A stretch of DNA of 64,000 nucleotides, from the NCBI GenBank assembly GCA_009829735.1, contig CM020619.1:28360063-28424062 (forward strand), given 5' to 3'. Both the position numbers and the translations under genes were made by a program. Below, piece after piece: positions 21,633 through 30,866 of this stretch. Below the pieces are notes generated by a model. It was given only the letters and a program-made list of their open reading frames with translations. It did not search any database and was not told the origin of the DNA. Position 1 is the first letter of the stretch; each line of letters starts with the position of its first letter. Source of the DNA: Pyropia yezoensis. Its lineage: Eukaryota; Rhodophyta; Bangiophyceae; Bangiales; Bangiaceae.

Positions 21633-24416
21633 ATGGGCGCGGCCACCCGCGGTGCCGGGGGGTACAGGGGTGGCGGAGGGGGGGGGGGGCGGGAGCGGAA
21701 CCACGGGGGTCCGCCGGCGCGGCAGATAAGCAAGGACCAGCGCTGTCGAGGACTCCGGCCCCTCTGCGCGCGCTGTCGTCGTGCGCAGATCACGGGGCCC
21801 GAGTACCCCCTCTGTCTCTGGCGGTGCGGTTGCCCATGGGCAGCTCCGCCACCGTTTGGGGAGCGCGGAAGCCTGTGGTGGGCAGGCCGCGGGCGGCACC
21901 TGACGAAGACGGAGCTGCGGAGGGCCTTCCGCCGTCTGTGCTGGCAGTGTCGGCGAGCGCAGCGGGCGGAACTGGACCACGCTCTGTGCCATTGGACGTG
22001 TCGCTGTCCTTGGGCGGCCACTCCCCCGAAGCAGGACGTGCCGCCTCTGCTGACGGGGCCGCAGGGCGGCCCCTGGGCCGACCGATCGCCGGCGGGGCGG
22101 GCGGTACCGACGGAGTGGGACACCGGGCGCCAGCGCCAACCGACAGAAGAGCCGCTGAACGACGGCGGCGGCCAGGCGGCGCCGGGCGGGTGGACCAACG
22201 CCCATCTGGGGCGGCCGACCGCTCCTCGCTGGGAGGGGCCGCCGCTGGTTGGCGGCGGCGGCCAGGGCCAGGGGGGACCGACCCGGTGGCACCATCAGCC
22301 AGGGCGGCCGAGCAGTCCCCGCTATTTGGAGGGGCCGCCGCTGTTTGGAGGGGGCCAGTCTCGGCCAAGCCGGTGGCAAGACCAGCAGCAGCAGCAGGAG
22401 CAAGGGCGGCCGACGAGCCCACGCAGGGACGATCGGCCGCGGCTGTTTGAGGACGGCCAGGCGGGGCCCAGCCGGTGGGAGCACTACCCGCAGCAGCAGC
22501 AGCATGGGCGGCCGACGAGCCCACGCAGGGACGATCGGCCGCGGCTGCTTGGGGACGGCAAGGTGGGGCCCAGCCGGTGGGAGCACTACCCGCAGCAGCA
22601 GCAGCAAGGGCGGCCGACGAGCCCACGCAGGGACGATCGGCCGCGGCTGTTTGGGGACGGCCAGGCGGGGCCCAGCCGGTGGGAGCACTACCCGCCGGAG
22701 CAGCAGCAAGGGCGGCCGACGAGCCCACGCAGGGACGATCGGCCGCGGCTGTTTGGGGACGGCCAGGCGGGGCCCAGCCGGTGGGAGCACTACCCGCAGC
22801 AGCAGCAGCAAGGGCGGCCGACGAGCCCACGCAGGGACGACCGGCCGCCGTTGTTTGGAGACGGCCACGCGAGGCAGAACCGGGAAGCCGACCACCAGCC
22901 GGGGCGACCGACCAGTGTCCGCTTTTGGGAGGGGCCGCCGCTCTTTGGCGGCGGTCAGGCGGGGCCGAGCCGGCCGGACACCCACCAGCAAGGGCGGGCG
23001 GCCAGTCCCCGCTATTGGGAGGGGCCGCCGCTCTTTGGCGCCGGCCAGGCGGGGCCGAGCCGGCCGGACACCCACCAGCAGGGTCGGCCGGCCAGTCCCC
23101 GCTATTGGGAGGGGCCGCCGCTCTTTGGCGGCGGCCACGCGGAGCCGAACCGGCCGGACAACCAGCAGCAGCAGCAGCAGCAAGGGCGGCCGAGCAGCCC
23201 TCGAAGGGATCACCGGCCGCCCCTGGCTGGCAGCAACCAGGCTGCACTGAGCGGGTGGCCCAGCACCCAGCTAGGGGGGCGGACGACTCCGCGGGTCCAA
23301 GGGCCGCCGTCGATTGGCGTTGGGCAGGGGCCGCCGACTGCCCAGATAGCGGGGGTGGAGGCCCTGGGCAGCAACCAGCTGTCGTCTTCCGCGCTGGGGA
23401 GCGGCCAGCAGAGATCGTTGCCATTGGCGCCGTCGGAGAGGCGTCTCGAGGCAAGCGCTCGAGGAGCTGCTGCGGGCTCGGTGGGGGGCTCCCCGCGAGG
23501 CGGCGTGCGAAGGACTCCCCTGGGTGGGCCGAGCGGCACCGGCCCACCACTGCGGCCATTCTCGAGCAGTCGGCCAGCGCCTCGTGGCGACCCGTGGTCT
23601 GCGCGAGCAAGGGCGGTGCGACTGAACCAGAGGCTCACGGATCGCGGCGCGCAAGATCGCCCATTGCTGCCGGGGTCACCGGCAGCAGCAGCAGCAGCAG
23701 CAACACACGCGACGGGTCCGCCATGTCCTCTTCCCCCTTCTTTGGAGGACAGTCGAGAGGAGGGGGGCTCGCCGGCGGTGCCGGCAGTGCCGGCGGTGCT
23801 GACGGGGACCCTCGCGCCGGCAGCCCCGACAGCGGGGCAACGTCCACCGGCAGTGGGGCCGCCACCGGGCGCGGCCGCCGACGTCACGCAGGCAACTACG
23901 ACCGGCCATCCCGCGGTGGCCGCGCCCGCACCAGAGGCGGTCGTCCACCACCAACAGGCGGCCGCCCCAGCTCTACCTGGGACGACGATGCAGTCACCGA
24001 CGGCGACGGGGACGAGGACGAAGAGGCCGCAGCCGCAGCGGCCGGGGCCCGTGCACGGCGACGATCGGGAGGAGGCGCCCGTCGTGGCGTTGGCGGCCCC
24101 CACCCCCAGAGGGGCCGAGGAGCCGCAGCAGCCGGCGCAGCTGGTGTCGCCGCTGGTGTCGCCGCCCGTGTCGCCGCCGGCGTCGCCGCCGCCGGGGCCG
24201 CCGTCGGGGGAGGTGGTGCCGGCGGGGGGGGCGGGGCCGGCAGTGCTGGCCCCGCCATTGGTCCGGGGGGGTCTCGAGGCCGCGGTCGTGGCCGCGACGA
24301 GAGCGGCCGCGGAAGCCGCGGAGGCGGCACGGCTGCGGGCGATGGCGGACCTGGATTGGGAGCTCGCGTCCACACCCACGGGATCCCCTACTCCGACGTC
24401 GAGCGCGTACAGCTGA
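21633..24416 (+). CDS. Large tandem-repeat protein with two cysteine motifs (hypothetical)
   Basis: 927 codons from the ATG at 21633. The N-terminus has a duplicated cysteine motif. Copy 1 runs from LCARCRRAQ to PLCLWRCGCPW and copy 2 from LCWQCRRAQ to ALCHWTCRCPW, each a C-x2-C followed by C-x3-C-x-C-P-W, possibly metal binding. From about residue 180 to 560 there are roughly eleven imperfect repeats of 30-34 residues built on GRP(T/A)SPR, RLFGDGQAGPSR and a poly-Gln stretch; the five best are 102 bp long. The rest is Pro/Ala/Gly-rich. Codon third positions are strongly GC in this frame, and its residue balance is better than in the overlapping frames. It lies directly upstream of the Harbinger accessory domain but in a different frame, so it may be an N-terminal extension of that gene, a separate gene, or a non-coding expansion. 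Confidence 0.4.
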   Translation: MGAATRGAGGYRGGGGGGGRERNHGGPPARQISKDQRCRGLRPLCARCRRAQITGPEYPLCLWRCGCPWAAPPPFGERGSLWWAGRGRHLTKTELRRAFRRLCWQCRRAQRAELDHALCHWTCRCPWAATPPKQDVPPLLTGPQGGPWADRSPAGRAVPTEWDTGRQRQPTEEPLNDGGGQAAPGGWTNAHLGRPTAPRWEGPPLVGGGGQGQGGPTRWHHQPGRPSSPRYLEGPPLFGGGQSRPSRWQDQQQQQEQGRPTSPRRDDRPRLFEDGQAGPSRWEHYPQQQQHGRPTSPRRDDRPRLLGDGKVGPSRWEHYPQQQQQGRPTSPRRDDRPRLFGDGQAGPSRWEHYPPEQQQGRPTSPRRDDRPRLFGDGQAGPSRWEHYPQQQQQGRPTSPRRDDRPPLFGDGHARQNREADHQPGRPTSVRFWEGPPLFGGGQAGPSRPDTHQQGRAASPRYWEGPPLFGAGQAGPSRPDTHQQGRPASPRYWEGPPLFGGGHAEPNRPDNQQQQQQQGRPSSPRRDHRPPLAGSNQAALSGWPSTQLGGRTTPRVQGPPSIGVGQGPPTAQIAGVEALGSNQLSSSALGSGQQRSLPLAPSERRLEASARGAAAGSVGGSPRGGVRRTPLGGPSGTGPPLRPFSSSRPAPRGDPWSARARAVRLNQRLTDRGAQDRPLLPGSPAAAAAAATHATGPPCPLPPSLEDSREEGGSPAVPAVPAVLTGTLAPAAPTAGQRPPAVGPPPGAAADVTQATTTGHPAVAAPAPEAVVHHQQAAAPALPGTTMQSPTATGTRTKRPQPQRPGPVHGDDREEAPVVALAAPTPRGAEEPQQPAQLVSPLVSPPVSPPASPPPGPPSGEVVPAGGAGPAVLAPPLVRGGLEAAVVAATRAAAEAAEAARLRAMADLDWELASTPTGSPTPTSSAYS
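22407..22916 (+). repeat. 102-bp tandem repeat, five units
   Basis: Unit starts (CGGCCGACGAGCCC) fall at 22407, 22509, 22611, 22713 and 22815, an exact 102-base period equal to 34 codons. More diverged units continue on both sides, to about 22170 and 23270. Each unit ends in a CAG run coding Gln in the repeat-protein frame. Confidence 0.9.
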
Positions 24417-26266
24417 GCAATGCGTAGCTCGAGGAGTCGGAGGACGCCGTGGTGGGGACGGACCAGAAGGGGAAGGAGTTCTTTGCGGTAGTGACGGCCA
24501 ACTTCCAGCGGCGCATGGCCCGCACGAGGGCCGCTCACGTGGGGGTGGGGCGCGGCCCTCATCTGCGCGTCATTCGCGAGTCTACGGGCGTCCAGCGGTA
24601 CTACCAGAAGCTGTCAGAGAAGGTCATGCGCCTGGTGTGCGCCCGCGTCTACGTGGAGAGCAAGAACCTGACTGGGAACCCCTCCGAGCAGGACATGGAG
24701 CTGGCCATGATGGCCAAGTTTGAGAGGCGCGACATCTACGAGGCAATGAGGGCCGGGAAGTACGTCCCCAACCCGGCCCTCAAGTCGTTGGAGTCCAGGG
24801 CAATCCACTGGCTACCGGCGTGGCGTGTTTTGCGCGAGTCAGACAAGTACAGCGGCGCCGCGGCTTCGGCCGCGATGGCGGCGCGGCGCTCCGAGCGCCC
24901 CGCCGCCGCGGCCGCGAGGTCGGCCGCGGGTGTGGCCGGGGCGGCCCCTTCCTCTGTTGGGGGATCGGCCAGTGGGTCGGCAGCCGCTTTTGCTGAGGGG
25001 GCCCCCGCCGCCGACGGGACGGAGTCCCAGGACGCAGATGGCGACTCGACGCCTCTGGCCCGTGGCAAGCGTCGGCGCCCTGGCACTTTCGTTGACCGCC
25101 CACTGGGCACCCTGTCTACTTTGGAGCAGATGGCCGCGCGCGCGCGCGACGCTGCCATGGCGAAGGAGAGTAGCGCCAACACTGCAGCGCTGAAGGTCGC
25201 GGGGGCCACTGCGGACAGGAACCTGATTGCGGCACTGTCGGCCCCCGGCATTCGGGACGTGCCGCGCTTCCGCGCGTTTTTAGCCCGGCGCGCCGATGCG
25301 CTCATCGCACAGCACATGGACGCCACCGCACCGGCACCTGCGGGGGCGTCCAGCAGCGGCGAGGGTGCCGCAGGTGCTGGTGGAGGGCCGGGAGGGGAGG
25401 CGGCCGCTCCAGCGGCCGCGGCTCCGACAGTCGCGGGGGACGGCGGGGCGGCGGTGGGGGGGGCGGGGGGCTCGGTGGCGGGGGGGGCGGGGGGTGGGGC
25501 GGCCGCCGCCATGACCGCGACAGATGACGAGCCGGGGGCCGCGGCTGCTGGCGAAGCCGCGGCCTCCGGCGCTGTCGCGGCTGGTGCGGGCTCACGGCCC
25601 TCGGACGGCCGCTCATCAGCGGCCGCCGCGGCCGCGGCCGCCCCTGCAGCCCCCCCCCCTGGACCTCTTCCACCCACTTTGCCAAGCTCTCCGGCGTCCT
25701 GGGAGAGCCAGCAGCTACCGCCGTCCCCACCTCGGGCGCCTGTGCCTATGGAGTGGCCGACGCTGCAGCCACCGCCGTCCCGGCTGCTGGCACCTGTACC
25801 GATGGAGTGGCCTCCATTGGCGGATGTGCCCACGGAGGGGTCCTCAGGGACTCCGGGGCAGCGCGGCACCGGTCCGCGCAGGGCGACTGGGGTGTCAGCG
25901 GCAGCGACACCGGTGACGCCCGCCCCACCTCTGCGGGACATAATGGCCCCTGCGGGTGGCCGCTCCGCGGGTGGCCGCTCTGCGGCCGCCCTTCTATCCG
26001 TCGGCCGACGGGCGCAGACCACCAAGCAGCTGCAGTTTGCCGCCGCTGCCGGAGGCTTTGTCAGTCAGAAGGGCAATGCGCCGAAGCGCATGCCCGTTTA
26101 TCGTTCCACTACGCAATCCCCCGAGCCCTCTGTGGCAGATTCTGAGCAGGACGACGATGTGGGGGAGTACGACAGCGTGGACGGTGATGAGGACGAGTTT
26201 GACCCGCTCATTAGGTCGGTGAAGGAGTTGGAGGATGAGGAAGACGACGATGACTTGTACATGTGA
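24380..26266 (+). pseudogene. PIF/Harbinger accessory Myb/SANT-like protein, interrupted by TAG
   Basis: The frame reads GIPYSDVERVQLSNA, then TAG at 24425-24427, then LEESEDAVVGTDQKGKEFF and on to the stop at 26264-26266. This matches the usual start of plant-type PIF accessory proteins, in which a Trp normally follows the LxxA. TGG to TAG is therefore the simplest explanation. The second half of the domain (about 24550-24740) has RYYQKLSEKVMRL and SEQDMELAMMAKF, the trihelix-like part. After it come long Ala/Gly/Pro low-complexity stretches and a strongly acidic C-terminus (about 26140-26263) ending in DLYM. The protein would partner the convergent transposase at 27309-29045. Reading could restart downstream of the TAG, or the stop could be read through; otherwise this copy has lost its accessory function. 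Confidence 0.7.
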
Positions 26267-26599
26267 TGTGTGCTTGTGTTTTTTTTTGTGGCACTGCTCG
26301 TTTTGGCTTGCATCTGCTGTGTCTGTTGTTTGTGTGCACGTACCCACGGTTGCCTGACAAATGTTTTTTTCCTTTGCGTGCTTGATTCTACGCCACTTGT
26401 CGTTGGTCTGCTTTATGTTGGCGCCGTCTGTCGGCTTTTTGTTGGCGCCATTAAGTGGGGCCTGTGTGTCACCACGCGTGGGGTGTGCCTTGAGGGCTTG
26501 GTTGGCGTGGTAAATGCTCCACCTGCCGTTTTGTCTTTCCTAAGCTCTGGCTGTCCTGAACTTCGCTCAGCTGCGTCCTCGCCTCCTCCATTCCCCCGC

Positions 26600-27225
26600 C
26601 ACGCTCGCGCCAGCAGCCAGGCCCACAGGCGGCCGACAAGTCGGCCGCTGTGTCGCTGTCACCCCCACACCGCCAAGGCATCCCCCCCCCCACTTTCGTG
26701 CCACGCCGGTGGCAGCATGCAGGCGCACAGGCGGCCGACAAGTCGGCCGCTGTGTCGCTGTCACACTCCCACCGCCAAGGCATCCCCCCCCCCCACATTC
26801 GTGCCACACCGGTGGCAGCAGCCAGGCGCACAGGGGGCCGACAAGTCGGCCGCTGCGTCGCTTCCACCCCCCACCGCCAAGGCATCCCCCCCCCACTTCC
26901 TTGCCACGTCGGTGGCAGCAGCCAGGCGCACAGGCGGCCGACAAGTCGGCCGCTGCGTCGCTGCCACCCCCCACCGCGAAGGCGTCCCCTCCCCCACTTC
27001 CTTGCCACGTCGGTGGCAGCTTGCAGGCGCACAGGCGGCCGACAAGTCGGCCGCTGTGTCGCTGTCACCCTCCCACCGCCAAGGCATCCCCCCCCCCACA
27101 TTCGTGCCACACCGGTGGCAGCAGCCAGGCGCACAGGCGGCCGACAAGTCGGCCGCTGCGTCGCTGCCACCCCCCCACCGCCAAGGCGTCCCGCCCCTTG
27201 CGTTTTTGCCACGCCAACGGCCGTT
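26600..27225. repeat. 100-103-bp tandem repeat, six units with an internal dyad
   Basis: The core GGCCGACAAGTCGGCC lies at 26631, 26733, 26836, 26936, 27037 and 27139, giving periods of 102, 103, 100, 101 and 102. Most units hold a perfect 9-bp dyad GCGGCCGAC-AA-GTCGGCCGC plus GGTGGCAGC and a C-run. The array separates the convergent accessory and transposase genes. It is not CRISPR-like, because the whole unit repeats and there are no unique spacers. Confidence 0.9.
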
Positions 27226-27308
27226 TTTCCACGCTAGACCGGCTCACAGGTGAGGAAAAAAAAAATCCCGAGGGGAAAAAAAAACCTTTAAGGCAGCCGC
27301 CCACCCAC

Positions 27309-29045
27309 CTACATGTACACCAACGCATGACGGCGGTGCAGAAACGGCGCCAGAGCCTCCGCCTTGTTCTCCCACACGTGTGCCATCAGGTCAGCGCGTA
27401 GTCGCTCGTGCTCAATCGGACTGGTCAGAGCAGACTGGCGCCTGATATCGTCAGTGCGCCAAGTCGGGGCGACACGGCCATTACCCTGCGCGCCGTTCCC
27501 GCCTCCGGCCCCGGTCCCCGCCCCTGCAGTACCAGCACCACCTCCAGGTCCATCAGGTGGACAGGCTGCACCCCCCGCGGCCGATGCACCACCCCCACCG
27601 GCGGCAATACCTCCCGCGCGTCCAGATACGCCCGCTGCGGCCGCCGTGCCGTCACCCACAGCGCCCGCACCACCACCCGCACCGACACTGCTGCCACTAA
27701 CAGCGGTACCGGACGAAGACGACGACGAAGACGACGAAGAGGACCACGAGAAGGCCGACAAGGAGGCACTCCCCGCGGCCTCTGCGGCCTCTGCGGCCTC
27801 TGCTTCAGCCTGCGCAGCGGCCATCATGACAGAGGCCGCTGCGCCGGCCTGGCCGTATAAATCTCCCATGCGGAGGCGGGAGATGTGCCCGTCGCGGCGG
27901 TTGATGACAATCATGTTGTGCAAAATAGCGACAGCCTTGGCGGTGCAGATGATACGGTCAACAGAGTGATACTTGGCCGGGTGGAGAAGGATGTGAAAGC
28001 GCGCGGTCATTACGCCATACAGACGCTCAACGTCCTTGCGAAGCGCCTCTTGCAGCCGGTTGTAAGTGCACTTCTTCAGGGTGTTGGAGGTGGCGCGTGG
28101 AAAGGGTCGGGCAAAAATGGGGAGCTTGGGATACACACCGTCGGCTAAATAGAACAGCAAGCGACGCGTGCGGCCATTCAGTGTGTACTCAAAATTGTCA
28201 GGGGGCCATAGACCGTTCGTAATGTCCATGCAGAGCGGTGATTGGCCCCACACATTCAGGTCGTTCTGGCTGCCCGGTGGCCCCACGAAAAAGTGCCAGA
28301 TGTACAGGTCCTCATCGCAGACTGTCTCCATTACCACGGAGCGCCGCTTCTTGTAGTCCTGGTACTGGCCCGCCAAAGCCTTGGGGCACATGCGCCAACC
28401 CCAATGCGAGCAGTCGATGCTCCCCATGCACCCAGGCATCCCACGTTGCGCGTTGCGGTCAAGAATATGGACCAGCTCGTCCATGTTTGGGGGGCGCAGG
28501 AAAAACTCCTCGTAGTTGTCGACGATGTGGTCGACAAGCATGTGCGTCGCCACCGCCGTTGTGGACTTGGACAGTCGGACATACTCGTCAGGCCGATCAG
28601 CGGACTCACCGTACGCCAGCACACGAAAGGCGGCCACCACCTTCTGCAGGGCATGCGCCTGTGGCCGCCCACTGGCGTTGATGGTGCGCTTCCAATACGG
28701 CAGGTCCTTCACGTCGTCGTAGACCGCCATAAACACATTGCGAGGCACACGGAACCGAGTCTCAAAATCAGTCTCGCCGTACACAGATGGGTTCCCGTCC
28801 TCCCCAAAGTAGTCAGCCTCGATGCTTCGGTAGCCGCGCTCAAATCCACGCAACCGGTTGGCACGACGACCAGGCACCGAGCCGCCGCGACGCCGGCGGC
28901 GTCGGGCAACCGCACCCGACAGAGCGATGTAGTGTCTACGTCGCGTTAGAGAGAGCCTCGCAGCTAGAACAGCTGCGTGGACCTCGTCCGCCGATCCATC
29001 GGACACCTCCCATGCCTCTCGATCAAAAGGCGCGGGGGCAGCCAT
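27309..29045 (-). CDS. PIF/Harbinger transposase (plant-type, Plant_tran/DDE_Tnp_4)
   Basis: 578 residues from the ATG at 29045 (MAAPAPFDREAW). The open frame runs back to 29615, but the extra part is Gly/Arg/Pro filler. The family-typical N-terminal block is present (ADYFGEDGNPSVYGETDFETRF and RRFRVPRNVF-like helices), followed by the catalytic domain with D near 210 (GSIDCSHWGW), D near 301 (YLADGVYPKLP) and E near 338 (DVERLYGVMTARF). Residues about 400-510 are an Ala/Gly/Ser-rich insert with a Ser run. The C-terminal helix (HERLRADLMAHVWEN) is typical of the family. The frame is intact, so this copy may encode active transposase. It converges on the accessory gene 1 kb away. Confidence 0.9.
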   Translation of the reverse strand: MAAPAPFDREAWEVSDGSADEVHAAVLAARLSLTRRRHYIALSGAVARRRRRRGGSVPGRRANRLRGFERGYRSIEADYFGEDGNPSVYGETDFETRFRVPRNVFMAVYDDVKDLPYWKRTINASGRPQAHALQKVVAAFRVLAYGESADRPDEYVRLSKSTTAVATHMLVDHIVDNYEEFFLRPPNMDELVHILDRNAQRGMPGCMGSIDCSHWGWRMCPKALAGQYQDYKKRRSVVMETVCDEDLYIWHFFVGPPGSQNDLNVWGQSPLCMDITNGLWPPDNFEYTLNGRTRRLLFYLADGVYPKLPIFARPFPRATSNTLKKCTYNRLQEALRKDVERLYGVMTARFHILLHPAKYHSVDRIICTAKAVAILHNMIVINRRDGHISRLRMGDLYGQAGAAASVMMAAAQAEAEAAEAAEAAGSASLSAFSWSSSSSSSSSSSGTAVSGSSVGAGGGAGAVGDGTAAAAGVSGRAGGIAAGGGGASAAGGAACPPDGPGGGAGTAGAGTGAGGGNGAQGNGRVAPTWRTDDIRRQSALTSPIEHERLRADLMAHVWENKAEALAPFLHRRHALVYM

Positions 29046-29950
29046 CTTCCAAAACTGCAGCCCCACCACACCTCCCAACCCCCAGCACACACACGGTGGC
29101 GGCGGCGACGACAGTGGTGGAGGTGGCGACGGTGGCGGAGGTGGCGACGGTGGTGGGCCTGCCGATGCGTGGTGGGCCGTCGCACGCGGCCCACAAACAG
29201 ACCGACGACGGCGGTGACGACGGTGGTGACGGCGATGAGCGTCACGACGGTGGTGGATACGTCGCCGGTACGACGTGAGCCGTCCCACGTGGCCCGCGAA
29301 GCCCCCCCCGATCCACCCCTGGATGCCCCCCTCCCCGCAGCAGCGTCCCCCGGGGGGGGTGCACGCGCCTCCGCCCCCAATCCACCGCGGGAGGCCCCCC
29401 CCCCCGCAGGAACGTGCTCCGGGGGGGGTGCACGCCCCTCCCCGCGACGCCCCCCCCCCCCATTCCACCGCTGGAAGCCCCCCCCCCCGTCCCAAACGTG
29501 CTGCGGGGGGAGTGCACGCCCCTCCCCACCCAGCTTCCCCCCCGTGGGAGCCTGTTGTGGGGGGGCGGCCCCCCCTCCGCCAGCGCGGGCCCGCGCCGGG
29601 GGCGGGGCCCTGCACGAAATGTTGTATTTTTTGTTATTTTGCCGGGGGTGTTGGGGGTACGCTCGCCGGAGTGGCGTCCGGCGGCGTGCGTATGATTTGA
29701 ACGGACCACGTCGATGCGTCGAATACGTGGGTGCGGTGTGGGGGATCCGAGAGGGGGGGGGGGCGACCACCAGGACTCGTGCCCACCGGACCGCTGCGGA
29801 TCCACACGACCACGCGCCATATGCCCAATCATCCAATCCTACAGACTTCCAGATTGCGTCCAGACACTTTCGAGAGGATCGCGAATCTTTCACGCAGGGC
29901 CCCGTTCTAGCGTTAAAAACGGCAATAAACGCTCCCATAACCCAAAACGA
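29046..29950. other. Upstream region of transposase 2
   Basis: GC-rich, with repeated GTGCACGCG/CCCCCC blocks every 80-100 bases (about 29330-29580) that make Pro/Gly/Arg-rich open frames on both strands. Base composition changes towards AT after 29600. There is no separate gene. The right end of Harbinger element 2 should lie in this stretch, but I could not place it. Confidence 0.45.
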
Positions 29951-30018
29951 GATCGTCACGACGATCTCTGCAACGAAGTAGGGGGGGGGAGATCGTTTCC
30001 GACATCGTCGTGACGATC
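29951..30018. repeat. 15-bp inverted repeat around a G-run
   Basis: GATCGTCACGACGAT at 29951-29965 and its reverse complement at 30004-30018 flank 38 bases that include a run of G. The left arm plus one more base is itself self-complementary (GATCGT-CACG-ACGATC). The core CGTCACGACGATC also occurs in the 44-bp dispersed repeat at 11671-11714, which hints at a common origin. Confidence 0.8.
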
Positions 30019-30222
30019 TTCTGCGGAAACGTGGCTCGCACGACTTGAAACAACTTCATCAACTCCATTCGCGTCTGAACCCGAAACGGAGGCCCGAATC
30101 TGGCCGATTTGGGACGCGACTGGACCCCAGCGGCGGCCCACAAGCCCCCGCTGGGCTCTCATTGGCCGAGAGACGTTTGGAAGCCACGTGTGGGCTCAGT
30201 TGAAAGCTGCGAAAGTATATGA

Positions 30223-30266
30223 GAGATGGTATCGAGATGGTCGTGACGTTGTTGGAAACACTCTAA
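30223..30266 (-). repeat. 44-bp dispersed repeat (inverted copy of 11671-11714)
   Basis: Reverse complement matches 11671-11714 at 41 of 44 positions. It lies in AT-richer DNA about 570 bases from the 31-bp repeat at 30836-30866, so both may belong to one old element. Confidence 0.75.
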
Positions 30267-30835
30267 GCAGCTCAAGTAGGCGGCTGCAGCGAGCTGCAGG
30301 TGGCAGGTGCTGACGCGCAAGTACGCATCGTATTCAAAGGAAGACTCTGGAAGTGGAAACAGATTTATATATGCTAGGTCACAGTTGGAGACAATGAGAC
30401 TACGCAATCAGATTCCGCTTTACCGGCCGCGGCGGCTGCAGACATGAGAACGTGGCATCCTTCATCGCCAGCGAGTCAGCAATCACTGCTAAGACTTCAA
30501 CAAGCACTACCTTAACCACGAGATATTGTCAAAACTGTTGCGCGAAGCTGCATGGTTTTGCACTTTATTTTGCGCGTTTGTGCAAGCTCTCTGTTTGTCT
30601 ACTTGCTTAAATTTGCCGAGCGGTATAGTTGCACGACGGCCATGTGCTCAAACCACATCACCAGAGAGGTCTGATGCTGACGCTTCACGTCGTGTTTCGT
30701 GAGCACGTGTCCTCCGTGCGGAACCGTCTCGAAACAAGTCATACAAAAAAAAAGAGCTGATTTGTAGGCCTCCAGCATACCATACGGAGGGGTTGCAAGA
30801 AATGGTCAACAGATCTGAGCAAGAAATCGGGCCGT

Positions 30836-30866
30836 TTCCGTGACACCGCTTTAAGCCGCACTGCGC
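30836..30866 (-). repeat. Dispersed repeat, copy B (inverted copy of 3742-3772)
   Basis: Exact 31-base reverse-complement match to 3742-3772. Similarity continues weakly leftwards and stops sharply at 30866. Confidence 0.8.

Larger units (their letters stand above)
24380..29045. mobile_element. PIF/Harbinger DNA transposon, element 2
   Basis: An accessory gene (+, broken by one TAG) faces a plant-type PIF/Harbinger transposase (-, intact frame), with a six-unit tandem-repeat array between their 3' ends. Layout and order are the same as in element 1, although the transposases belong to different branches of the superfamily. Limits are outer coding limits. The left part may reach to 21.6 kb if the repeat ORF belongs to it. 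I did not find terminal inverted repeats. Confidence 0.7.

Noticed and set aside
26600-27225. CRISPR-like regular spacing
   Set aside because: The full 100-103-bp unit is repeated. There are no unique spacers, and the context is a eukaryotic transposon.
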